From: an uncultured Sphingomonadaceae bacterium
GTDB taxonomy: Bacteria; Pseudomonadota; Alphaproteobacteria; Sphingomonadales; Sphingomonadaceae
NCBI GenBank assembly: GCA_947493215.1
Contig: CANLQE010000001.1
Span: 1,675,404-1,739,403 of the forward strand
Direction of reading: 5' to 3'
Length of the DNA stretch: 64,000 nucleotides
The notes under the pieces are model-generated. The model did not search any database. It had not been told where the DNA came from and saw only the letters and a list, made by a program, of their open reading frames with translations. The translations under genes were made by a program, and so were the position numbers. Of this stretch, positions 29,224 to 38,726 are shown piece by piece. Position 1 is the stretch's first letter. The number at the start of each line of letters is the position of its first letter.

Positions 29224-29505
29224 ATGAGTTACGTTTTGATCATACATGAAGTGGATGAGTATGTGGTTTGGAAAAAAGGATTTGACCAAGCTAGTGATCT
29301 GCGAAAATCTGCTGGTGAAATTGAATTCCAGATCCTCAGATATGAAGATGATCCGAATAAGGTTGTTCACTTCTCAAAGTGGCGGTCACTTGATCAGGCA
29401 AAGGTGTTTTTCGAATCCGAAAAGGTAAAAGAGATTCGCAGCGAACTAGGTGTGAAATCCCCCGAGTTTATCTACTTGGATGAACTGGAGAACGGCGTAC
29501 TTTAA
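29224..29505 (+). CDS. Small dimeric alpha/beta-barrel protein (ABM-like)
   Basis: 93 residues, ATG after AAGGG (about 10 bases). VLIIHEVDEYVVWKKGFD at the start, VVHFSKWRSLDQAKVFFES in the middle and a C-terminal SPEFIYLDE form the ferredoxin-like pattern of antibiotic-biosynthesis-monooxygenase/cyclase-like proteins. I recall similar small proteins ending in ESPEFIYL in many bacteria. Function unknown. It is a single gene with 144 bases upstream and no partner. Confidence 0.75.
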   Translation: MSYVLIIHEVDEYVVWKKGFDQASDLRKSAGEIEFQILRYEDDPNKVVHFSKWRSLDQAKVFFESEKVKEIRSELGVKSPEFIYLDELENGVL

Positions 29506-29594
29506 TATCGGCTTTCAGGATTTAGCGGTCAAAACGGTGGTCGTCGCCAATGATGCAAAATTGGGTGGAGGTTCTCGCCGAAATATCCGATGGT

Positions 29595-31352
29595 TTAGCT
29601 GCGGACCAGACGACCCGGCCGGGCACCTGTGTCGCTATCATTCTCCCGGACTTTGATGCCCTTGCAATAGGTCGCGATATAGCCTGTGACCGGCTGCATC
29701 ACTCTGGTTCCGCCGGCAGGTAAGTCTTTATATGCCACCGGTGATGCCACGCTTAGATTATCAAAATCAATCACGTTGATATCAGCCCGCTTTCCTATTT
29801 CTAAAGAACCGCGATCATCAAATCCGTAAAGCGCGGCGTTACGAGCGGTTTGTTTGTGCACCAGAAATTCCAGCGGCAAACGTTCGCCTTTTTTGCGATC
29901 ACGCGCCCAATAGGAAAGCTGGGTGGTCGGCATGGTTGCATCGCAGATCAGCGTCACATGCGCGCCTGCATCGCTGAGACCGGTGACCGTCTCAGGATGT
30001 TCCAACAGCTCGCGCAGCACTTCCATGCCCTTGGGTAAATTCGCTGCGCTTAAGGAACAGAAACGCTTGCCGCCGTCTTCGAGCATCCAGTCATAGAGAT
30101 ATTCCAGCGGCTCGCGGCCTTCGATTTTTGCAAGACTACCGATGGTTTCATCTGTTCCAGCTTCATAATCTACAGGATTGGCGAGAGGATATAAGATGCC
30201 GGCACCGCGACCCAGCAGCGCCGAGATATTTTCCATGCTGCCGGGCGCTTCATGTTTGATTTCCTTTTCGGAGAGCAGCGCCTCTTTCACGTCCGGATCA
30301 CGCATAGCCACCACCCTTTCGCTCAATGGCAATTTGGCGAGCTTGTTCAAATAAGTGGGCTTGCGCATAAACGGATGATAGCTGCTGAGGCCGGTCAGAT
30401 AGCCAATCAGGCGCGATGGTACTTGCGGATGCAGCTTAGCACCATTGTCATTGGCCTCCTTCGCCATCACCAAAGTTTTGCGCCATAGGTCTGGCTCATA
30501 ATCTGGGGACTGGATCAAGGTAAATGTCACCGGACGTCCGCTGGCTATGGAGATGTTGCGCATCATTGCATGTTCCTGATCGGGTGTGGTTCTTTCCCCA
30601 CCGAGATGTTCTAGCTTGCCGACGGTGCCTGCCGGTATCAGCTCAAATACACCTTTGCCGAGCTTGCCCATAGCGCCTGCGATGCCGAGCAATTCTTCTT
30701 CCGGCGCAAAGGTTCCCGGAACTTCGGTGCCCCACAGGGAGCGGTGGCCAATAGTGCGCGATGTACTGAAGCCCACAGCGCCGGCTTCTATCGCTTCGCC
30801 GACAATTGTGGCCATGGCATCAATATCTTCGGCGGTTGCATCTTTATTCTGTTTGCCCCGTTCACCCATGACATAATAGCGGACCGCGCCGTGCGGGATT
30901 TGCGCTGCGACATCGATCGCAAATTCACGACCGGCAATATAATCCATATATTCGGGAAAACTCTCCCATTGGCCCCATTCTATGCCTTCATAGAGCGCGG
31001 TACCGGGGATATCCTCAACGCCTTCCATCAACTCGATCAGCGTTTTCTCTTCGCCGGGTTTTACTGGGGCAAAACCTACGCCGCAATTGCCCATGACAAC
31101 GGTGGTTGCGCCGTTGTGAGAGGAGGGCGCGAGTTCGGTGTCCCAGCTGACTTGTCCATCATAATGGGTGTGCACGTCGACCCACCCCGGAGTCACAATA
31201 GCGCCCTTGGCATTCAGTGTTTCTTTGGCGGGCGTGGAAATATCACTGTCCATTTCGGTAATGATGCCGTCTTGCAGAGCGATATCCCCAATATATGGAA
31301 CCCCGCCCAGTCCATCGACAATCATGCCGCCCTTAATGATTGTATCCAACAA
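29595..31352 (-). CDS. Amidohydrolase, N-acyl-D-amino-acid deacylase family
   Basis: 585 residues. [18 protein letters not shown] (about 49-66) carries the HxH metal ligands. NCGVGFAP (about 93-100), a further SDAGAH-type motif ([10 protein letters not shown], about 467-476) and a C-terminal strand region with [12 protein letters not shown] are typical of the D-aminoacylase branch. It hydrolyses N-acylated amino acids or related amides; the natural substrate is unknown. No signal peptide, so it is cytoplasmic. Stands as a single minus-strand gene. Confidence 0.85.
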   Translation of the reverse strand: MLDTIIKGGMIVDGLGGVPYIGDIALQDGIITEMDSDISTPAKETLNAKGAIVTPGWVDVHTHYDGQVSWDTELAPSSHNGATTVVMGNCGVGFAPVKPGEEKTLIELMEGVEDIPGTALYEGIEWGQWESFPEYMDYIAGREFAIDVAAQIPHGAVRYYVMGERGKQNKDATAEDIDAMATIVGEAIEAGAVGFSTSRTIGHRSLWGTEVPGTFAPEEELLGIAGAMGKLGKGVFELIPAGTVGKLEHLGGERTTPDQEHAMMRNISIASGRPVTFTLIQSPDYEPDLWRKTLVMAKEANDNGAKLHPQVPSRLIGYLTGLSSYHPFMRKPTYLNKLAKLPLSERVVAMRDPDVKEALLSEKEIKHEAPGSMENISALLGRGAGILYPLANPVDYEAGTDETIGSLAKIEGREPLEYLYDWMLEDGGKRFCSLSAANLPKGMEVLRELLEHPETVTGLSDAGAHVTLICDATMPTTQLSYWARDRKKGERLPLEFLVHKQTARNAALYGFDDRGSLEIGKRADINVIDFDNLSVASPVAYKDLPAGGTRVMQPVTGYIATYCKGIKVRENDSDTGARPGRLVRS

Positions 31353-31466
31353 GATGCTTCTCCCGATAATCCGAGATGCTAAGCTAAGGCATAGAGCGAA
31401 ATATGCACACTATTGGATTTGAGGGCTATTGAGATTTGGCTTCGACCCACGGCGTCTCGGGCAGGT

Positions 31467-32936
31467 TTATTCTGCTTCCGTACTCAGTCCCAATTGCGGG
31501 ATGCCGATTGATCGCTTTCCGCCAAAATCAGCCCGAACAACAATGGCACCTTGTTTTTCCATATATTCAACAAGTCTGCGGATGCGGCCTGGCGAACGGG
31601 TGCCGTAAGCGCGGCCGAGCGTATCATCATTGGGGCAGGGGTGGCCCTCCATCGCGGCGCGCGCGATTTGCAGGAACGGTGCGGCCATATCTTCCGGCAA
31701 CTGCGTCGCTGCTTTTAGTATCTCTGTCCAGCGGGGATCATCGGGGTCGAGTATTCCGCCTTTCGCCAACGCAAAACGGCGACGAAAGTCTGAAAGTTTT
31801 AGGGGCGCAGAGGGCAGCTGCTGCATCCGGCATCGCACCGAGAAATCTTGATATAACAAAGCATCGGGCTGATAGGCGCTGTTTTCGTCAGCCAGCATAT
31901 CTTGCAATACAGCGACAATGACTGGCTCAATATCTATCGCATCGATTTCCGTAAGGTCATCCGCACTATCTTCACTGGATGCGGTTTCAGCCGTCAGTTC
32001 CGGCGAAGCTATCTGACGGATCAACTCTTCAGCGGCAATCGGTTGTGCGACCGGTTTATTGCGAACGGGTAGGGGGTCTGTTTCCATCTCAGCAAACAAC
32101 ATCGTGCGCATGTCTTCTGGTTCGGATTCCGGCATCGGCATGAGGCTATGGGTGCCCATTTTTGTGCTTGTTTTCGTTGGCCCAATTTTCATGGATATCG
32201 GCCGCCGGGATATGGCGGGGCCGAGGCCAAGGAAGCACCCGCGTTCCAAATCCCTGATCCGTTCGGCTTGTCGGCGCTCCATGCCCAGCAAGTCGGCGGC
32301 ACGTGCCATATCAATATCCAAAAAAGTACGCCCCATCAGGAAATTACTGGCTTCGGCGGCAACATTCTTGGCGAGCTTAGCCAGCCTTTGGGTTGCAATC
32401 GCGCCGGCCAGGCCGCGTTTACGGCCGCGACACATTAAATTGGTCATCGCGCCGAGGCTCGCCCTGCGCACCGTATCTGGTACGTCGCCTGAGACTGAAG
32501 GTGCAAACATCTGGGCTTCGTCCACTACCACCAAGGCGGGATACCAATGGTCCCTCGGCGCATCGAACATGGCATTGAGAAAGGCTGCAGCACAGGTCAT
32601 TTGCGCTTCAAGTTCCAGCGCTTCCAAATTGAGGATGATTGAGGCGCGGTGTTCCCTGATACGCGTACCCATCGTCGCTATTTCGCTTTCATTATAATCA
32701 CTTGCGTCGATCACAACGTGATTATAGGCATCGGCTAATGTGGCGAAATCACCTTCGGGGTCAATCACTACCTGCTGCACGAGATGTGCGCTTTCCTCAA
32801 GCAGACGGCGCAAAAGATGCGATTTTCCCGAGCCGGAATTGCCCTGGACCAAGAGCCGCGTTGCTAACAGCTCTTCTATGTTAACATGCACAGGTTGCCC
32901 CGTGTCATCACACCCAATTTCGATCCCGACATTCAC
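31467..32936 (-). CDS. HerA-like/DUF87 ATPase
   Basis: 489 residues. Walker A QGNSGSGKSHLLRRL (31-45) and VIDPEGDFATLAD just after; Walker B LVVVDEAQMF (about 137-146); ATQRLAKL as sensor-type motif (about 179-186). The N-terminal VNIEELLATRLLVQGNSGSGKS layout is that of HerA-type ATPases and of prokaryotic helicase-like proteins often labelled DUF853/DUF87. The C-terminal part (about 380-480) is helical and may bind DNA: GRAYGTRSPGRIRRLVEYMEKQG resembles a winged helix. No NurA nuclease gene is adjacent, so no end-resection module is evident. Confidence 0.85.
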   Translation of the reverse strand: MNVGIEIGCDDTGQPVHVNIEELLATRLLVQGNSGSGKSHLLRRLLEESAHLVQQVVIDPEGDFATLADAYNHVVIDASDYNESEIATMGTRIREHRASIILNLEALELEAQMTCAAAFLNAMFDAPRDHWYPALVVVDEAQMFAPSVSGDVPDTVRRASLGAMTNLMCRGRKRGLAGAIATQRLAKLAKNVAAEASNFLMGRTFLDIDMARAADLLGMERRQAERIRDLERGCFLGLGPAISRRPISMKIGPTKTSTKMGTHSLMPMPESEPEDMRTMLFAEMETDPLPVRNKPVAQPIAAEELIRQIASPELTAETASSEDSADDLTEIDAIDIEPVIVAVLQDMLADENSAYQPDALLYQDFSVRCRMQQLPSAPLKLSDFRRRFALAKGGILDPDDPRWTEILKAATQLPEDMAAPFLQIARAAMEGHPCPNDDTLGRAYGTRSPGRIRRLVEYMEKQGAIVVRADFGGKRSIGIPQLGLSTEAE

Positions 32937-33041
32937 AGCTCGCCACTACCGAGGTGACCGAGAAGTTGCAACAGACCCTGAGCGTCCCGGCAGTCTATTT
33001 TTTGATAGAGTTGTGGATAGTCATGGGGTAGTTTCTACGAC

Positions 33042-33302
33042 ATGGACTTTGATGATCAATTACAACGTTACTTCGGCACAACTGACCTGTCGTCCGTCCA
33101 CTCTGAGGCGATGGATGCTGGCCTTGAAAAGATGCGCGTGGATCTGGGACTGGAGAAGGATCGCGGAAGACGCTTCGCTTTGTGGGCGGTCTTGTACATG
33201 CTTGGCTCAGCGCCTGATCTCGATAGTGCGTTTGAAGACGAAGCGGATCGCAATTCTGCACGTGATTTCATGGATTTGATGGACCGCGCACAGGACGGTT
33301 AA
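33042..33302 (+). CDS. Small acidic conserved hypothetical protein
   Basis: 86 residues, mostly helical, with FALWAVLYMLGSAPDLDSAFEDEADRNSARDFMD in two adjacent stretches. No cysteine, no signal. I recall proteins of this sort in other sphingomonads but no function. It is divergent from the HerA-like gene and 56 bases before the MATE gene on the same strand. Confidence 0.65.
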   Translation: MDFDDQLQRYFGTTDLSSVHSEAMDAGLEKMRVDLGLEKDRGRRFALWAVLYMLGSAPDLDSAFEDEADRNSARDFMDLMDRAQDG

Positions 33303-33358
33303 TCAATAGCTGTAAGGATTCGCTAGCGCCTTCTGTCCGGCTAGGCTAACGGGCATTT

Positions 33359-34747
33359 ATGGCTAGCGCAGCGCAATCTTTTCCAACACCCAATCCGTGG
33401 CGCCGCGAAGCGAGCACGACGCTTAAACTCGCCTGGCCGCTTATCCTTTCCAACCTGACAATGGCGCTAATTGGGGCAACCGATGTTTTGATGATCGGCT
33501 GGCTCGGCGCGCGCGAGTTGGCGGCGGCGACATTGGGTTTTAACCTCGCTATGAGCTGCGCAATTTTCTGCATGGGCTTAGTAACAGCCTCGGCGCCGAT
33601 GATGGCTAGCGAAATTGGCCGCATGGGCCACAGCGTACGTGATGTGCGTCGGACCTTCCGGCAGGCAATTTGGTCGGCTGTGACTGTCATCATACCCTTT
33701 TGGATATTGCTCTGGAACACTGAAAGCATCTTGGTTTTCTTCGGTCAACAACCCGATCTGGCGCGCAATGCCGGGCTCTATATCTCTGCTTATATGTGGT
33801 CGATACTACCGTTTTTATGTTTCATTATCCTGCGGAATTTCGTGTCGGCGCTGGAACAACCGGTTTGGGCGCTGATAATCAGTATCATTGCGGTCCTCGC
33901 CAATGCCCTGTTTAACTATGCCTTGATTTTCGGAAAGTTCGGGGTGCCTGAATTCGGCGTGATTGGCGCCGGTATTGGCAGTGTGATGACGAATTTATTG
34001 ATGTTTGGCGGTATGGCTTTGGTTGTCATCCTCCATAAACGCTTTCGTCGCTATCATTTGTTTGGGCGCTTCTGGCGAGCCGATTGGCAGCGTTTTCGCG
34101 CGCTTTGGAAATTGGGCTTACCAATTGCTGTGACTATGGGACTGGAAGGCTCGGTCTTTGGCATTGCGGCCTTGTTGATGGGGCTAATCAATGCGGAGTC
34201 TGTCGCGGCGCACGCGATTGCATTGCAGCTCGCGTCGCTAACATTCATGGTGCCTATGGGGCTAGCCCAGGCGGCGACCGTGCGTGTAGGCATTCAATAT
34301 GGTCGCCGTGATCATGCGGGGATTACCCGCGCAGGCTGGGTGAGCTTTGTAATCGGCACAGGCTTTATGGCAGCGATGGCGCTGGTCTTTGTTCTCGCGC
34401 CTGATTTTTTGATTTCGATTTTTATCGATGCGAAGGCTCCGGGTAACGAGAAAGTAGCGGCTCTTGCTGTCAGCTTCCTTGCCATTGCCGCGATTTTCCA
34501 GATTGTCGATGGTGCGCAAGTGGTTGGGGCAGGGATGCTGCGCGGATTGCACGATACAACGGTGCCGATGGTCTTTGCGCTGATGGGCTATTGGTTCATC
34601 GGCATAGGCGTCGGTGCGGGGCTCGCCTTTTGGCAAGGCTGGGAGGGCATTGGCGTCTGGACCGGTCTCGCTAGCGGCCTTGGTATTGTTGCAGTGCTGA
34701 TGCTGGCGCGTTGGATGATGCGAGAACGGATCGGGTTGCTTCCTTAA
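33359..34747 (+). CDS. MATE family multidrug exporter
   Basis: 462 residues and twelve hydrophobic segments in two repeats. LAWPLILSNLTMALIGATDVLMIG opens the first half and KLGLPIAVTMGLEGSVF the second, the usual paired MATE starts. GLAQAATVRVGIQYGRRDH matches the conserved loop after the eighth helix. NorM-like proteins export cationic drugs with Na+ or H+. No regulator lies next to it; it is probably a single gene. Confidence 0.92.
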   Translation: MASAAQSFPTPNPWRREASTTLKLAWPLILSNLTMALIGATDVLMIGWLGARELAAATLGFNLAMSCAIFCMGLVTASAPMMASEIGRMGHSVRDVRRTFRQAIWSAVTVIIPFWILLWNTESILVFFGQQPDLARNAGLYISAYMWSILPFLCFIILRNFVSALEQPVWALIISIIAVLANALFNYALIFGKFGVPEFGVIGAGIGSVMTNLLMFGGMALVVILHKRFRRYHLFGRFWRADWQRFRALWKLGLPIAVTMGLEGSVFGIAALLMGLINAESVAAHAIALQLASLTFMVPMGLAQAATVRVGIQYGRRDHAGITRAGWVSFVIGTGFMAAMALVFVLAPDFLISIFIDAKAPGNEKVAALAVSFLAIAAIFQIVDGAQVVGAGMLRGLHDTTVPMVFALMGYWFIGIGVGAGLAFWQGWEGIGVWTGLASGLGIVAVLMLARWMMRERIGLLP

Positions 34748-34888
34748 GCCAATCGGCGCTTTGCGAGACAAAGCCCGGACACGCGTGCGATAGTAAAAAG
34801 CTATGAAAAGCGGGCAATCGTTTCGATTGGATCAATCGGCTTGTCTTTGGCAGATATCTACCAAGCAATAAAACCAAAGGAGGCCGTT

Positions 34889-35062
34889 ATGAAAAACTAC
34901 ATCAACGAACTGGTCAAACGCCACCGCCGACTTAACCGCTTGATCGATAACTGCCGGGCCGCTGGCCGGCAGCAGGAAATGCAGCAGCTGAAGCGTATTC
35001 GCCTGAGGATCAAGGACAAGATCGCCGCTGCAAAGCGCGAACTGGTACCTGTTACAGCATAA
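34889..35062 (+). CDS. DUF465 (YdcH-like) small protein
   Basis: 57 residues from the ATG with a perfect ribosome site (AAGGAGG, 5 bases upstream), which decides the start over an upstream in-frame one. A single charged helix: KRHRRLNRLIDNCRAAGR and MQQLKRIRLRIKDKIAA, the DUF465 pattern. Function unknown in the family. A large bipartite hairpin follows 13 bases after the stop. Confidence 0.8.
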   Translation: MKNYINELVKRHRRLNRLIDNCRAAGRQQEMQQLKRIRLRIKDKIAAAKRELVPVTA

Positions 35063-35075
35063 CAGACCAGAGACA

Positions 35076-35140
35076 GTTGGGCGGCATGTATGGTGTTTCA
35101 CTCCCCGGTCCCCGCCGGAAACACTCACATGCCGCCCAAC
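35076..35140. repeat. Large bipartite inverted repeat
   Basis: A perfect 14-base inverted repeat (35076-35089 with 35127-35140, GTTGGGCGGCATGT and complement) encloses a second perfect 7-base repeat (GTGTTTC at 35093-35099 and GAAACAC at 35118-35124), with CCGG/CCGG in the apical loop. The whole 65-base element can fold into one long two-step hairpin. No T-run directly follows, so a simple terminator is not fully supported. It could be a terminator/attenuator between the DUF465 and zinc-ribbon genes, a small RNA, or a mobile palindromic element. Confidence 0.7.
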
Positions 35141-35183
35141 ATTCTTTGCCCAAACTTCACGCAAACCCATTTCAGGATATGAC

Positions 35184-35492
35184 ATGACATCTCGCTCTGC
35201 CGATGGTTCCCGCGCCCCTCAAGCATCGCCGGCCATGCCATGTCCGGTTTGTCACGTCAGTTTGACGATTAGCGAAAGGCAAGGGGTGGAAATTGATTAC
35301 TGCCCGCAATGCCGCGGCGTGTGGCTCGACCGCGGCGAAATAGACAAGATTATCGAAAGGTCACGGCCTGCTGAAGTACCGCAAGCCCAACAGACCTATC
35401 GCCCCGATCGCACCATTTATAGTGATAGCTATGACAACCGGAATTATAAAAAGAAACGCCGGAAGTCTTTTCTGGAAGACTTGTTCGATTAG
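35184..35492 (+). CDS. TFIIB-type zinc-ribbon protein
   Basis: 102 residues. One zinc ribbon: MPCPVCHVSL and YCPQCRGVWLDRGEIDKII (about 18-56), a family pattern (zf-TFIIB). The tail is Tyr-Asp-Arg-rich and ends with a basic KKKRRKSFLEDLFD segment. A small cytoplasmic zinc-binding protein of unknown role. The ATG is one of two close starts (atgacatgacatct upstream is in a different frame). Its end is 3 bases from the convergent next gene. Confidence 0.85.
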   Translation: MTSRSADGSRAPQASPAMPCPVCHVSLTISERQGVEIDYCPQCRGVWLDRGEIDKIIERSRPAEVPQAQQTYRPDRTIYSDSYDNRNYKKKRRKSFLEDLFD

Positions 35493-35495
35493 CTT

Positions 35496-35960
35496 TCAAA
35501 ACGGAACTAATCCAACAAATTGCTCGGCCTGAAGCCCGTTTTTCAAACGCGCGCCTTGCTTCAATAAAAAATCGTGCCGGACAATCTCGGCCTGCTGCTC
35601 AATACCATAGTCCGCAAAAGCTTTGCCCGGAACGAGCTCATAATCATAGGTACAGAAGGGATGTCGGGCGATCGGCAGAAATATGCCTTTTTGATGTTGC
35701 CACACATGGACCATCTCGTGAATGAGTAGCCCCTGCAGATTTAAGTCTGCATCTCCATAGTCATCGCGAAACAATCCGCCCTTGGGATGAAACCATATAT
35801 TGCCATCCGGAGCCATAGTGACCCGCCGAGGATGGAAGAGCCACCATTTGCGGTTAAATATCTGAACAGTCCGATAGTCTATCGCGTCACCAAACACCGA
35901 CCGACATAGGTTGACCTCCGCTTCGGTAAGCGGTCGCGCTAATCTGGCTTGGCCTATCAC
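35496..35960 (-). CDS. Zincin-like protein with HEMVH motif
   Basis: 154 residues. LIHEMVHVWQHQKG (about 80-93) contains the HExxH zinc-metallopeptidase motif, and FCTYDYELVPGKAFADYGIEQQAEIV follows in the place where a third ligand (Glu) is expected. Similar sphingomonad proteins are often labelled vgr-related. No signal peptide. Substrate unknown. Upstream on the same strand, 11 bases away, is a copper chaperone gene, so the two may form an operon. Confidence 0.75.
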   Translation of the reverse strand: MIGQARLARPLTEAEVNLCRSVFGDAIDYRTVQIFNRKWWLFHPRRVTMAPDGNIWFHPKGGLFRDDYGDADLNLQGLLIHEMVHVWQHQKGIFLPIARHPFCTYDYELVPGKAFADYGIEQQAEIVRHDFLLKQGARLKNGLQAEQFVGLVPF

Positions 35961-35971
35961 CTGGCTGTCAC

Positions 35972-36451
35972 TTACTCTGCGCTGTCGGTTTTTTTGGCGT
36001 CGCTATCCGGGCTATCTGCTGCGCCGATCTTCCTGATAACGGCATTGACCTCAATCCGATCATCGTTGGAAAAGATGAAAATCATTTTCAGTGTCCCTTG
36101 CGCCACGGAACCGCCACCCACGCCCCATATCATGAGATGTTTGCCGCCGGGCTTAAACTTGACGGTTCCGCCAGCGGGTATCAACGCATTTTTCAAGGTT
36201 TTCATTTTAGCCATACCGTCTTCTTCGACAGTTTCGTGCATTTCCATGCGCATGACGTCATCTGCTGTCACACTTACCAACGTGACATCAGTGGGTCCGC
36301 CCTTAATCGTCGCGTAGCCAGACGACGGATTGCCTTCCACTGGCGATAAGTTAACCACGACATCCTTCACCAGCAGGACATCGCCTTGACCGCATGACGC
36401 TAAAAAAACTGCGGCAATGCCTGCAAAAAATATCGAAATATATTTGGTCAT
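35972..36451 (-). CDS. PCu(A)C-type copper chaperone, lipoprotein
   Basis: 159 residues from the ATG giving MTKYISIFF; a longer frame exists but the lipoprotein signal fixes this start. Lipobox FLASC places the lipid on Cys20. The copper-binding pattern H-x10-M-x21-H-x-M is exact: His in MEMHETV, Met in AKM, then KHLM. The mature domain is the PCuAC beta barrel. Such proteins carry Cu(I) to cytochrome oxidase in the periplasm. The C-terminus is an acidic Asp/Ser/Lys tail. Confidence 0.9.
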   Translation of the reverse strand: MTKYISIFFAGIAAVFLASCGQGDVLLVKDVVVNLSPVEGNPSSGYATIKGGPTDVTLVSVTADDVMRMEMHETVEEDGMAKMKTLKNALIPAGGTVKFKPGGKHLMIWGVGGGSVAQGTLKMIFIFSNDDRIEVNAVIRKIGAADSPDSDAKKTDSAE

Positions 36452-36530
36452 GACTGGCTGAAAACTCCTGAATTTTGGGGTAATGAGAACATTTCTGAAT
36501 ATGTACAGCCTCTCGACCTTCGTGCCAAGA

Positions 36531-36558
36531 CTTGTGCGCAAGAAAATGCCTCCTATAT
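36531..36558 (+). promoter_or_regulatory. RpoH (sigma-32) promoter of dnaK
   Basis: CTTG (36531-36534), a 17-base spacer, then CCTATAT (36552-36558). This is an exact match to the alphaproteobacterial heat-shock consensus CTTG-N17-CYTATNT. The start site would be near 36565, giving an 87-base leader before dnaK. Confidence 0.75.
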
Positions 36559-36651
36559 CCCAATTCGAAGCCGTAACGGTGCCAATAGAAAAGGGCCGGG
36601 CGGTTATTTTGCTTTGAACAGAAAATATATTGAAATTGAATTGAGGGAAAA

Positions 36652-38598
36652 ATGGCTAAAGTTATCGGTATAGATTTGGGAACCACCAACAGCTGCGTTG
36701 CAGTTATGGACGGCGGTAAGCCAAAAGTTATTGAAAATGCAGAAGGCGCGCGCACGACACCATCGGTCGTGGCCTTTGCTAAAGACGGCGAGCGTCTGAT
36801 TGGACAACCGGCCAAGCGTCAGGCTGTCACCAATCCAGAGAGCACAATCTTTGCCGTGAAACGCCTCATCGGTCGCCGGTTCGACGATCCGATGACCAAA
36901 AAAGACATGAAACTAGTCCCTTATGAAATTGTCAAAGGTTCGAATGGCGATGCATGGGTGAAAGCTGGCGGTGAAGATTATTCGCCCGCGCAGATTTCTG
37001 CCTTCACATTACAGAAGATGAAAGAAACCGCCGAGAGCTATCTTGGTGAGACCGTTACACAGGCCGTTATCACGGTTCCTGCCTATTTTAACGACGCCCA
37101 GCGTCAGGCAACCAAAGATGCCGGTAAAATTTCCGGTCTCGAAGTCTTACGGATCATTAACGAGCCAACGGCTGCGGCTTTGGCTTATGGTCTTGATAAG
37201 AATGACGGCAAGACCATTGCTGTTTATGACCTTGGTGGCGGCACGTTTGATATTTCCATTCTGGAAATTGGCGATGGCGTTTTCGAAGTGAAGTCTACCA
37301 ATGGCGACACTTTCTTAGGCGGTGAAGATTTTGACGCCAAACTGGTCGAATTTCTTGCTGAAGATTTTAAAAAAGCGGAAAGCATTGACCTTACACAGGA
37401 CAAGCTGGCGCTCCAGCGTTTGAAAGAAGCAGCGGAAAAAGCGAAGATCGAATTGTCTTCGGCTCAGACCACAGAGGTCAACCTGCCGTTCATTACTGCC
37501 GACCAAAATGGCCCCAAGCATTTGGTCAAGTCGATCACGCGCTCCGATCTCGAAAAGCTCGTTGGTGACCTGATCAAGCGGACACTCGATCCTTGCAAGA
37601 AAGCAATCAAAGATGCTGGCATTACCGCATCGGAAATTGACGATGTTGTAATGGTCGGCGGCATGACCCGTATGCCCAAGGTTCGTGAAACCGTTCAGGA
37701 ATTCTTCGGTAAAGAACCGCATACCGGTGTTAATCCGGATGAAGTTGTTGCTATGGGCGCAGCCATTCAGGCTGGCGTTTTGCAGGGTGATGTCAAAGAC
37801 GTGCTTCTGCTCGACGTGACGCCATTGTCATTGGGTATCGAAACCCTAGGCGGTGTCTTCACCCGCATGATCGATCGTAACACGACGATCCCAACGAAGA
37901 AATCACAGGTTTATTCGACCGCTGATGACAATCAGGGCGCTGTAACCATTCGCGTATTCCAGGGCGAACGTGAAATGGCCGCTGATAACAAGATGCTCGG
38001 AAATTTCGATCTGGTTGGAATTCCACCAGCTCCGCGCGGTGTGCCGCAAATTGACGTAACGTTTGATATTGATGCCAATGGTATCGTCAACGTTTCTGCC
38101 AAGGACAAAGGCACGGGTAAAGAACAGCAGATCAAAATCCAGGCTTCTGGCGGTCTGACCGATAATGATATCGATCAGATGGTTGAAGATGCTGAGAAAT
38201 TTGCTGAAGAAGACAAGAAGCGGCGTGAAGAGGCCGAAGCCAAAAACAATGCGGAAAGCCTTGTCCATACGACCGAGAAACAATTGTCCGAACATGGTGA
38301 CAAGATTGATGCCGATCTGAAAGGTCAGATTGAAGAAGCAGTCAAGGAAACCAAGGAAGCGATTGAAGGTGGCGATCCGGAAGCCATGAAGACCAAGTCA
38401 GAAGCACTGGCGCAGGTTTCCATGCAAATGGGTCAGAAAATCTACGAAGCCGAGCAAGCCGCTGGTGGTGATGCTGCCGATGCAGCCGCAGCCGACGCAG
38501 CCGCGAAGGCAGATGATGATGTGGTCGACGCAGAATTTTCCGAAGTGGATGATAGCGACGACGCTGATGCGGACAAAAAAGAAAAAGCCGCTGAGTAA
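36652..38598 (+). CDS. dnaK: Chaperone DnaK (Hsp70)
   Basis: 648 residues, full length. [14 protein letters not shown] at the start, [14 protein letters not shown] in the middle (about 196), and the linker [16 protein letters not shown] before the substrate-binding domain. The C-terminus is an Ala/Asp/Lys-rich lid tail ending DKKEKAAE, without the EEVD-like tail of cytosolic eukaryotic Hsp70. GAGGG lies 4-5 bases upstream of the ATG. It is preceded by an RpoH promoter and followed by dnaJ. Confidence 0.98.
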   Translation: MAKVIGIDLGTTNSCVAVMDGGKPKVIENAEGARTTPSVVAFAKDGERLIGQPAKRQAVTNPESTIFAVKRLIGRRFDDPMTKKDMKLVPYEIVKGSNGDAWVKAGGEDYSPAQISAFTLQKMKETAESYLGETVTQAVITVPAYFNDAQRQATKDAGKISGLEVLRIINEPTAAALAYGLDKNDGKTIAVYDLGGGTFDISILEIGDGVFEVKSTNGDTFLGGEDFDAKLVEFLAEDFKKAESIDLTQDKLALQRLKEAAEKAKIELSSAQTTEVNLPFITADQNGPKHLVKSITRSDLEKLVGDLIKRTLDPCKKAIKDAGITASEIDDVVMVGGMTRMPKVRETVQEFFGKEPHTGVNPDEVVAMGAAIQAGVLQGDVKDVLLLDVTPLSLGIETLGGVFTRMIDRNTTIPTKKSQVYSTADDNQGAVTIRVFQGEREMAADNKMLGNFDLVGIPPAPRGVPQIDVTFDIDANGIVNVSAKDKGTGKEQQIKIQASGGLTDNDIDQMVEDAEKFAEEDKKRREEAEAKNNAESLVHTTEKQLSEHGDKIDADLKGQIEEAVKETKEAIEGGDPEAMKTKSEALAQVSMQMGQKIYEAEQAAGGDAADAAAADAAAKADDDVVDAEFSEVDDSDDADADKKEKAAE

Positions 38599-38620
38599 AG
38601 ATCATTAAAACCATTTGGAC

Positions 38621-38671
38621 TGAGCCTGCTGAAGTCATTTCCCGCAAAGGAAATGCCCTCCGGCAGGCTCA
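38621..38671. repeat. Inverted repeat between dnaK and dnaJ
   Basis: TGAGCCTGC (38621-38629) pairs with GCAGGCTCA (38663-38671), and inside them CATTTCC (38636-38642) pairs with GGAAATG (38649-38655), a two-step hairpin of 51 bases. The outer arm resembles a palindrome (TGAGCCTG with CTTCGACAGGCTCA forms) that I recall as common in sphingomonad intergenic regions. It may attenuate dnaJ transcription relative to dnaK or act as an mRNA stabiliser. Confidence 0.65.
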
Positions 38672-38726
38672 AGTCTTGTGGTCTTTTTGTTAGATTTTTC
38701 GGCTTTTGGGGGGCTGAGGTAGAACA

